NCBI GenBank assembly: GCA_025765595.1
Contig: JAIVFH010000377.1
Location: 1 to 23,532 of the forward strand
Source of the DNA: Obelidium mucronatum
Lineage: Eukaryota; Chytridiomycota; Chytridiomycetes; Chytridiales; Chytriomycetaceae
Direction: 5' to 3'
Length of the DNA stretch: 23,532 nucleotides
Below are positions 1 through 8,700 of this stretch, one piece after another. Numbering within the stretch: the first letter of the stretch is position 1; every line of letters begins with the position of its first letter. Under the pieces are notes generated by a model. The model searched no databases. It was not told the DNA's origin and worked only from the letters and a program-made list of their open reading frames with translations. The position numbers were made by a program, and so were the translations under genes.

Positions 1-1
1 A

Positions 2-578
2 AAGGGATTCACAATTCCACCATCGCAGTACTATGTTGCTGACGCTGGATACAGCTTGACACGACAAGTTCTGGTTCCATATCAAGGGGTCCCTTATCAT
101 CTGAAGGAATGGGGCCAAGTGCATCTGAGGTAAATTTGGCAGCCTCAGTGTATTGTTTTGCTTATTTTATATCATTAGACCTGCAAATCGTGAAGAACTC
201 TTTAATTTGCGGCATGCAAAACTCCGGAACGTTGTCAACAGATTTTTGGTTGCACTTGTAAACGGTTCCCAATTCTGAAAGCAATGAGAGGATACACACT
301 GGAAACTCAGTGGGATCTCGTTATTGCTCTGTGCGCCTTTGTTTAACATCATTTGAAAGCTATACCAGAATGACAGAATGGGCTTTGATTACCAGCCTGA
401 GACTATTGAAGGTGGAGGAGGTGGTCAAGAAGAAGTGGTTGGTGGTGTGAGTGGTGGGGATAGAGATGCCAAGGCTTGGAGGGACTCTATTGCAGAGGCA
501 ATGTGGCAGGACTATCAGCGTCGTGTGAGAAAAAGATTTAGAATTTTTATAGAATACATCATTATTTTGAAATTGTAA
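2..578 (+). pseudogene. Harbinger/PIF-type DDE_Tnp_4 transposase, 3' part, decayed
   Basis: The window opens inside a Harbinger-type (HARBI1-like) nuclease. The frame starting at base 2 gives YYVADAGYSL and VPYHLKEWG, which match the block around the second catalytic Asp of DDE_Tnp_4. An intron at 130-178 (GT..TAG) joins in phase to RPANREELFNLRHAKLRNVV. The family then has V-E-R-x-F-G, where E is the third catalytic residue; here the reading is V-N-R, so that Glu is lost. A one-base loss near 241 moves the rest (IFGCTCKRFPIL, ETQWDLVIALCAF) to another frame, a TAA follows at 344-346, and the tail with AKAWRDSIAEAMWQDYQRR (378-578) is in a third frame. This is a dead copy. The 5' part lies outside the window, and no terminal repeat could be paired. 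Confidence 0.85.
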
Positions 579-1100
579 ACAAATATTTGACTTTTACTAT
601 CTTTTTTTTCAAATATCGCTGAACATCTGTAAATTACGAATTTACAGATATCGGGAGCACAATATTTCAAAATAATCTGACCCAATATTCAGGATTTGGA
701 AATAAACTCAAATTTTCTTTTTCCCTGCCAAACGGAGCCTAAGAAAACCAAAAAACAAAAAATTTTCCTTCTCTATTTATTTAAGCAACAACATAAAACG
801 CCCTCCTCCTCCTACTCCTCCTCCTCCTTCTCTTCAAATTGATGTTTCCATCAAACAAACATTTCGAATCAATTCAAACTGAAGCAATGAAGCACAATCA
901 TGCAATGAAGCACAAGTAAGCTGACTCCCTGAGAACGTACGCTCAATTGCCGCAGTCAAATTTTTTCTGGGTGGAACCTTTGTGCTTTTAAGTGAAAAAA
1001 AAGTTATTGCTTTGTTAAAAATAACATGTAAAAAAGAAATTGGAAAGGGAACCAAAAAAAAAAAGGATCTACAAAGATGAAGGTGTTTTTTTTTTTTAAC
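579..1100. other. Gene-poor AT-rich spacer
   Basis: No coding region is supported here. The stretch holds the possible 3' flank of the Harbinger relic, a perfect hairpin (625-649), a CCT/CTC-rich run near 801-833 and several A or T homopolymers. The short open frames in it have no recognisable composition or motif. It probably contains the 3' end of the small minus-strand gene that stops at 1101. Confidence 0.6.
625..649. repeat. Perfect 11-bp inverted repeat with 3-nt loop
   Basis: ATCTGTAAATT, loop ACG, then AATTTACAGAT: eleven perfect base pairs. It lies about 50 bp downstream of the transposase stop, without the T-run expected of a bacterial terminator. It could be a sub-terminal transposon hairpin or a 3'-end structure; nothing decides between them. 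Confidence 0.7.
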
Positions 1101-1326
1101 TCACAAGCTTGGAAGGTTTTCAAGGCTGAGTTCCAAGTCAGCGACAAAGAGCAACTTTAGTGATTGCAAATCTTTGCTGGTATATACAACCAAATCATCA
1201 GATTCAGGACGCTTTTTGATGATGGGTTCTGGATACTCTTTTAAAACTGATTGGAAGCATTGTCTTGTCAAATCCATGAATTCTGTTTTTTTTTTGATAA
1301 GTGTCTGCAGTATTAATTTGAGAAGG

Positions 1327-1377
<51 letters not shown>

Positions 1378-1826
1378 ACGCACGCACCCATGTAATAAAA
1401 GCACAACTTGAAATAAAGAAGAAAACTCTTTTTCGGAATCGCGATTCCGGTGGCAGCAGCAGCAGCAGCGGCAACAAAAACAACACCACCACCACCAGCC
1501 GACGTTGAGTTGTTGTTTTCCCGATTCTGAGAAGCAGGTTCTCGAAGTCCCAAAATATATTCAGTCACATTCACAGGCCTCTGAATCAATTCATATGGGA
1601 ACCCCGTACTAATCAGCTCCACCAGGTGAAAATAATCCGCCGGTTTGAAGCTTTGTTCAGGGTTTGAATTCAAGAGGGCGGAATACTGGGCAGAGAAGGA
1701 GAGCCGGTTCTGTGGCGTGGCTTTGATGTAGCTAAACTCTCGGAATAGGACGTTGGTTCCATTGCAGATGGCGTCGAAATTCTCGAGCAAGAAGAGAGTC
1801 GTGTTGGGAGGTCGTTCGTCTGACAT
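1101..1826 (-). CDS. Unrecognised protein, about 193 aa, two exons
   Basis: The gene reads from ATG at 1826 (MSDERPPNTTLFLLENFDAI) to a stop at 1101-1103. A continuous frame would run through about 15 phenylalanines encoded by a T44 tract, which is implausible. I therefore place an intron from about 1426 (donor GTTTTC) to 1283 (acceptor ..AAACAG), which closes in phase and gives 193 aa. Exon 1 holds a soluble, mixed-charge region, then a low-complexity Asn/Ser/Gly and polyalanine stretch encoded by GCTGCTGCTG repeats. Exon 2 encodes MDLTRQCFQSVLKEYPEP, a KKRPESDDLVVYTS segment and ends in LELSLENLPSL. I recognise no family. The exact donor is uncertain because the exon 1 end is low complexity. 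The start lies 189 bp past the SPT5 stop, on the same strand. Confidence 0.55.
1333..1376. repeat. A44 homopolymer inside an intron
   Basis: Forty-four consecutive A on the plus strand form a T44 pyrimidine run in the sense of the minus-strand gene at 1101-1826. It sits just inside the inferred intron, upstream of the acceptor at 1283. Length is likely unstable and may be inaccurate in the assembly. Confidence 0.9.
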
Positions 1827-2015
1827 TTTCGATAGTATATCCTAGCGTCGTCATTGTAGCTTTAAAATCGCGTGATGGAAGCCATTTTCTTACATTCAGA
1901 TAAACTGGGAGTCCGTGGCTCTCCAAATACTCCATTTGATTGATTTGGTAGTGACAAGTTCAATATTTCGTTTTATGAGTGCGAAAACAAAATTTATTCC
2001 AAAAAAAATGCCGTT

Positions 2016-4716
2016 TTAAGCAGCTGGAATATGCCTCGCCAACAAAGCCATTGGAATCGGCTCAAAAACTCCACTATTCAATTTCACAAGTCCTTCCTGA
2101 TCAATCGCAATCAACTCTCCAAACTCACCGCCATGACCCCCACTCCCCAATACTTTTACACGTTCCTTCTTCTCAGGCTTGACGGGTTCCAAAAATTCTA
2201 TCGGAATCGACTCTACAGACCGGCTGTCGCTGAGCAAGATCACACGCGCCAGGGTCGGGGTTTCAACGGCACGGATGACGGCGCGTTTGAAGTCAAAGGT
2301 TCCGTTCTTGTAGCTTCGGTTTTGGCGGGGTTTGATTGTGACTTCAATGTCGCTGGTGAGCCAGTCGGAGGGGCGTTGTGCTAAAACAGATCAAAAAAAA
2401 AGATAACAGTGAGCATTGAGAAACAAGACTTTGAAAGTTCTTACGTTGACTTGAAGACGATCCCACATCCGGTCCAGGATGATACGCATTTCCAGAAGCA
2501 TAAGGAGTCGTTGGAATAAACGGCGTCGCCGGGTTCCCTCCAGGAGTATTCGGGATCCCATGCTGATGAGATACGCTGGCAGCATTCGGGTACGAAGACC
2601 CAGGTGTTTGTGGCATGTTGTTGTAGTTTCCAGGGGTTTCGGGATTAAAGAATGGTGTTTCATGGTCATAACGTGGAGTATTTGGGTTGAAGGAAGAAGA
2701 ATCGTGATCCTCAGATCTGTACATTCACAAAAAAAAGGCGTCAACTATTCTCACAGTTGCAAGCAAACTGGCAAAACAATAAAAAAAAATTCCTTACAAA
2801 CTACTTCTGCCAAATGAATAGTTATCAGAATCACTTGCACCCCGCGCCGGAGTCTTACTACCAGAGTCCCAACCACTGTCTCTTGCCGGAGTCCGCCCAC
2901 CACCTCCCCAACCAGGAGTTTTACTCCCAGAATCCCAACCACCACTGTCCCCATACGGATTCGGCGTGATACCTCCATCGCTTCTCCGCGGCGTCTTGGA
3001 CCCAGATCCATACGCTCCATAAGCAGGCGTGCGACTCCCACTCCCATACCGATCACCCGAATTATTACTGTTGTTGTTGTGTGAATCAAACGACGGCCGG
3101 CTTGGCCCTGAAGAGCCGTGCACTTTGAGAATATCAGGGTTCACTGTAATGATTCGAGAGTTGGTATGTAACTCCACGCGAGCGCCTCCCGATGTCATGT
3201 CTTTTACTATTCCCAGATACCCCTTGTATGGACCGCCAACGATTGTAACGGTGGCGTTGATTAATGGATCGCGTCGGCCGCCGCCACCACGTCCGAATCC
3301 ACCGCCGCCGCCGCCACCACCACCAGTCGTTGGGAATGGGCGTGCGAATCCACCAGAGTTTCCCTGTTTTTGAAAGACTTAAATTTAGAATCCAACGCAA
3401 GCCAACCAATCATTTCAAGAAAGAAGAAGAAAAAGATATATCATACCCCAGGCCCTCCCCCCTGCGTTCCCAACAACTCAACATTATTCGGCCTCGTAAC
3501 AAACAACCCCCCATGCTCCATCATTTCTTTTGACTTTATAAACACAAACGTTCTATAAATATGAACCACAGTCCCACGTCTCCCGGTATCTCTCACAACG
3601 ACAGAGTCTTTGGGAGCCAGTGTCCGGCCATTTGCATCGGACGTTCGAATGTTTTTGTTGTCGATTTTCCTTTGGATTTGTTGTACCGGGATTTTGGAGA
3701 CTGTTCCGAATTGGTTCATGACTGTGACGGAGCCTGTTTCGACTTTGAGAACGACACCTGCATCGGATTGGCTGTTGTTTTTTGTTGTTGTTGTCGATGT
3801 TGTTGTTATGTTACAAATATGAGAGAGAGAACAACAAACGCGAAATACCTCAGTTGGACTGGATCATCAATATCATACATGCTCTGCTGAGCAGCCGCGT
3901 TGGAACTTTCGTTTCTTCCACGCAAATCCTTGGTAAACACCTCAATCTGTAAAAAAAAAAAAAGACAAAATGTCATCAGCACCAACTTATCCCAAAAAAA
4001 ACCAAATTATCTAAACCGAAAAACTCAACTGGCTTATACGTAGAGTCAGACAAAACAGTAGCCACATTGGACGCCACCTTGATAACCAAACCCGTCTCCC
4101 CCATATGAATACCATTGATAACCTTGACATGATCTCCTTCATCAAATCTCTTCCTCAAATCCTTGGCATCAATTCGAATAGCCCCCAACTGCGTATCTTT
4201 GGGCATGATTGTCACAAACTCGCTGTCCGTAGCCAACACACGACCCGACACATCCTTCAAATCCCCGCGAAAGATTTCAACATTGTCCCCAGACTTGAAA
4301 TCCGTGGTGGCAAGACCACCGGATCTTCCACCGGCAAGCGCTTCCAAATCAATGCTTCTCTCGTTGAGGGAGCCGCCACTGAATCGTGTGATTTCTTCGA
4401 GGGACGGGTTCACGTTTTCTACTTCGACGCCGACTAGTTTCAAGTCTTTTTCGAGGTATCCGTCTTTATCAAAGATTTCGCCTTGGTATGTGTATCCGCC
4501 GTATTGGTTTTTGGTGTAGCTTGATTTGCTCACGTGCTCTGGGTTAAAGAGTTTTTGAGGAGGTATGGAAAGAGACGCTGCTTTCCGCTTTTCGCCGGGG
4601 CGAGCGTTGTTGTTGTCTTGGGAGGTGTCGAGTCTGGGAACTAATTTTAATCGAAGGGAAGCACCACCATCAAGGACTTCAATGATCTTAAAATGACTTT
4701 TTTTAATGAGAAGCTG

Positions 4717-4748
<32 letters not shown>

Positions 4749-5742
4749 ATTAACACACCTTTCCTAGATCGCCTCCGTATTTTCCCTTCTTGACGCGAAC
4801 CCAGGCCCCTTCCTTCAAGTCTTTTTCTTTCCCCTTTTTGATTCGGAGAGAAGGAACCATATCATCCACAGGAATAACCTTCACAGTCTGCTGGTAAATA
4901 CCCGAGACATTTTCAATGGCAAAATCGACACTCTTTTTATCTCTCGCTTCGACATATAAATATCCAGGAAGGTTTTCACGCGTAAAGATTGAGAAAATAT
5001 TGATTTTCGATTGATCTTCGGCTTCCATGTATTTACGCCACAGACTAATAATCAGCGAGCGTTCGGAACCGGGTCTGCATCGGACAAGCCAGAGCGAGGG
5101 GTCGTTAATGGACGGCATCAGCATGCGGCCGGCGACATTGTCTGATGGTCTGAAAGTGCCGCCGCGGTCTCGCTGCGAGTATTTGGCCTGCATACGGGCG
5201 GCGATTGTCTGGGCGTCTTCCTCCTCTTCGAGTTCTCGCCGCGCGTCCATTTCTCTGTGCTTGCGCTGGTCCAAGTACTGGTTCTCCATGGAAGCGTCAA
5301 AGTCGTCCTCTGAGAGTTCAAGTAAGTGAAATGTGGAAGTTCAATGTGAGAGCCGCACCCGGGCCAAGCAGGTCGTTGTCGTCGTCGTACTCGTCTTCTT
5401 CTTCTTCGTCGTCGACATCGGCCAAGTCGTCGACAAAGCGCGACACGTCGTTCTGCTTTAAAGTGTTAGACTCTCTCTCTAAAAACAAAAAACAAAAAAC
5501 AAAACTAAAAACAAAAACTAAAAACAAAAACAAAAAACAAAAAGAAAAGAAAACAAAACCTTGCGTTTGCTCTTCGCCTTCTTCTTCGGCCGCGCATCGT
5601 CCGCGTCGTCGTCGTCCAAGTCGTCCAAGTCGTCCAAGTCGTCCAAATCCTCGCCTTCGCCCTCGTCGTCTTCGCCGTCTTCGCGCTCGTCGACGTCATC
5701 GTCGTCGTTGTCAATGTCGTCAATGTCGTCGTCGTCGTCCAT
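2016..5742 (-). CDS. SPT5: Transcription elongation factor SPT5 (DSIF large subunit)
   Basis: Nine exons (5742-5560, 5455-5359, 5309-4759, 4713-4003, 3946-3849, 3771-3447, 3363-2798, 2716-2445, 2380-2016) close in frame to 1055 aa, a normal SPT5 length. SPT5 with SPT4 binds RNA polymerase II in the nucleus and controls pausing and processivity. The N-terminus is very acidic (repeated LDD, then [14 protein letters not shown]). An NGN domain (about 166-243, [13 protein letters not shown]) precedes a KOW motif ([17 protein letters not shown]). Further KOW modules are at [55 protein letters not shown] and [19 protein letters not shown]. The C-terminal region (about 745-930) has some 13 TP sites in GS(R/K)TP and (N/E/Q)TPG repeats, the expected CDK9-type phosphorylation tail, and a last KOW-like domain follows. 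The exon 2 acceptor could also lie about 20 nt upstream. Confidence 0.95.
4717..4746. repeat. A30 homopolymer filling a 45-nt SPT5 intron
   Basis: The SPT5 intron at 4714-4758 reads, in the sense direction, GTGTGTTAATTC, then T30, then CAG. Two thirds of the intron is one homopolymer, and the only branch-like A residues (TTAAT) lie within 12 nt of the donor. Confidence 0.85.
5481..5559. repeat. (A4-5 C)n microsatellite in SPT5 intron 1
   Basis: Degenerate AAAAAC/AAAAACT units are repeated about a dozen times. They fall wholly inside SPT5 intron 1 (about 5456-5559), where they read as T-rich pyrimidine sequence in the sense direction. Confidence 0.8.
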
Positions 5743-5799
5743 TTTTTGTTTGATTTTATTTGTTTCTTTCTTTCTTATTGAAGTGATCAACACAAAAAA
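5743..5799 (-). promoter_or_regulatory. 57-bp gap holding the kynureninase 3' end and SPT5 5' region
   Basis: Only 57 bp separate the kynureninase stop (5800-5802) from the SPT5 start codon (5742), both on the minus strand. The gap is A-rich in the sense direction with no clear TATA or CCAAT box. Either the SPT5 promoter lies within the last kynureninase exon or the two units overlap. This is inferred from position only. Confidence 0.4.
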
Positions 5800-8700
5800 T
5801 CACAAAACCTCCTTCAGCCCAACATACACCTTCCACACGTCTTCAAACGTACAATACAAGGGCGCTGGACTGATTCGGATAACATCGGGGCGTCGCTCAT
5901 CACACACGATTCCTCTTTCCAACAACCCTTCAAAAACTCTCTCCATTTGCCCATTGTAAAAGTAAACTGACAGCTGGCATCCCCGCGCTTCAGGATCAGA
6001 TGGTGTCAAGATCTTGAATGCATTCGGCTTTGCTGTTTGGAGATCCAACAGCAAGTGTTCCAAGAACCCAGTCAAGAGAATCGACTTTTCCCTCAACTCC
6101 GACATGCTTTGGAATAATTAAAAAAACAAGATGTTTAAGTTTTTTTGGTTGTATAGATACTGTCAATCTTCCCATACCTCGTCTTTGCAAATGTTTGAAG
6201 AGAGCCCAGCAATGAAGTTACCGCCAAAACACTTGGGTTACTGAGTCTGTAACCAGCTGCTCCAGGGATACCATGAAATTGATTATCCATGGTGAACTTG
6301 GTTGCTGGGTCGCTGCCCCACCATCCCGCCAATCTCGGCAGATTTGCATTGTCATGTTTGGAATGAACAAACAGACCAGCAATGTTTCCAGGCCCGCTGT
6401 TGAGATACTTGTATGTACACTAATTTTTTTTTCAAATAAGTGTTTAGGACTGTTTTTTTTTTTCGAAATTTTGGCTCATTGCCCATTCCGGTTTCAGTTG
6501 GGTGGACCAATCAGATTGCTCAATTTTACGTTGACCAATGAAATCCTTTCCTTTCACTCTGGCCAATGAAATCATTGCCAACCACTGGAGCCAATCATTT
6601 CTAATGCAGAAACACAAACAACAGCAGCCAAGCGCGAGGCTTAACCAGCATGGCGGAAGTCGAGCAGGAGCAGGACGGCCGAAAAAGCCACTTCTGAAGG
6701 GCCAAACAACTCTGAATCCTGTCAACGTGAGTGGCAGCTTGAAACGGAAGCAGCCGCCAACATCGCCAGTAACCCCAGCGTCCCTCGAAATAACAAGCGC
6801 GACAGCAGCTAACGAGCAAGATATGGGAGCAGAATTTTCGGTAAGCATCAGCCTTTCGTAAGTGCTAAACTCACACTCCCCACCATAGCATGAAGACCCC
6901 TATGCAACTATTGTATCTCGCTTATGCTCTGACGAAAATTTTATTGGGAAGTCATCACAATTCATTGAGGGTGACGGCAACTGTCTCTTTCGGGCACTGT
7001 CGTGGTACCTGTACAAGGGGGATCAATCAAGACATGCCAATATTCGAAAGAAGATTGTTGAAAACTTCAAACGAAGAAAAGAGGTGTTTGAGAATCTTGC
7101 CCGCGTTGATCATATGTCATTGGACCAGCTCTGCACAAAATTCGGGCGGCTTGGAGAATTTGGGGAAGAATGCTGTATTGCTTCGTTTTGTGATGTGTAT
7201 GGAATGGAAGTCGCAATATACACACGCCTTTTGAACGGAGAGTATTGGAAGACCGTCCTTTCCCCCAAAAAAAGGACTTCTTCTTGGGTCAAGATCTTGC
7301 TGCACTTGGATGTTCTATCAGATCATTATGAAGTTGTCTTGGATTCCGCAACATTTGCAAATAGCTTGAATTTAACCAACGATTTGGATCGAGTTTCAAA
7401 TGACAATGAAGATGATGGAGATGATGACGACGAAGACGATGCTGATGCAAGTGACGATGAAGGGGCTGTTCCCTCGGAGTTGCGTGTCGAAAAAAAGAGA
7501 TTCAAGGATAGAAGTGATCCAAATGCAGTTTACTTGTCGGGAGTTTGCTTTGACGTGAGAAGTGGAAAATACGACGAGCAACTGGAAAGAAGGGATATCT
7601 GGATTAGACCCCCAGATTCAGTTGAAAGCCTTCGACGCTCTGTGCTCCGTGGCAAGGGATATTCACCAAATTCGTTTCTTTATACAAAACTTGGAATTTG
7701 CAATCCATATTTAACATGCCCAGAAGATTCTGTGTTTTGCCCACGATGCCAAAGTCAGAGAACGCGGCAGCGAGGTTATTCCGATCAGCCGCGTCGTATA
7801 TATGGAAGCAATGGCTCTGTATACTATTGGTTAGCTGCCAGGTTCGCTGTTGTTTCCTTGTTGCTAAGGTTGTTTCTATCATTAACGGCAATGAAGAGGA
7901 CTTTGTGGGGATTGCAACTACAAATTTCGAACCTCAAATGCGTACACAATTTCGAAACTCCTGCTACACAACCAAGACAGATACAACCAGACGTTGACGT
8001 CTCGTGCCGGTGTTGATGAAGCAATTGTCTTTCAACTTCGAAATGGCATTTATCAAGGTCTTGGTCCAACAGGTGTTCATTCCCTGCAGCGTCAAAAGGC
8101 AACTCGATTACACGACTTGAAAGAAAGAGCCTACTATTCGGCTGTTGAATCTTTGTTGCATGAGCAAAGGTCTCAGCCCTCAGTTTTCATCCCTACAGTT
8201 TCATCACCTGATTCCGAAATTCCCCGTTTTCCTGGCTTCAAAGACGCCGAATATGATGGCGGGTACCCCAGTGTGAACTATCTGAAACAAATTTTTGTGA
8301 AGGACAATTCCATCCGGCGTGATTGGCTTGATTTTGAAGTACAAAGACGCGATGGGCAAGTTCTGAGTATTGATCATTACTACAAGGTATTTCATATTCC
8401 TCCGTTGTATTTACAGCTAAAACGCGGACTTAGATTTGCAAACATTTGGCTCCCATCAATGGCCACCGCCTTTTCAAAGCTCTCTTCACTGGAAAGAATG
8501 AATATCGGGAAATAAGATTGCAAGCTTTGACACAGACATCTGCTCATTCAGATTTGGTGCCCCTATTTCGCAGTTTTGATTCAACACAGACTTATTTCGG
8601 CTACGCTCCAATAGCATTGTGCTATACAGACAAGTGCTGCTCAGATCGTGCTTTTCTGCAGAGTGTCTTACCGTCCAGTCTCCCTTCCGGCTCTGCTAAA

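Noticed and set aside
1333..1376. A44 as a poly(A) tail of a retroposed sequence.
   Set aside because: It lies inside an intron on the opposite strand to the gene, with no target duplication or retrogene upstream. Similar A tracts occur in other introns here.
1101..1826. A continuous 241-aa reading frame with a long polyphenylalanine run, which could look like a membrane segment.
   Set aside because: The run is the T44 homopolymer of an intron ending in AAACAG; splicing it out gives an in-frame, ordinary protein.
5641..5740. Short direct repeats (GTCGTCCAA and GTCGTC) as a CRISPR-like or tandem regulatory array.
   Set aside because: They are codon repeats for Leu-Asp-Asp and polyaspartate in SPT5 exon 1, without spacers.
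5561..5959. Plus-strand frame rich in Ser ([11 protein letters not shown]) over the SPT5 start.
   Set aside because: It is the antisense of the GAC/GAT repeats encoding the acidic SPT5 N-terminus.
6890..7234. A 114-aa frame starting [20 protein letters not shown], resembling a secreted protein.
   Set aside because: It overlaps the OTU exon in another frame; the OTU frame carries the recognisable triad.
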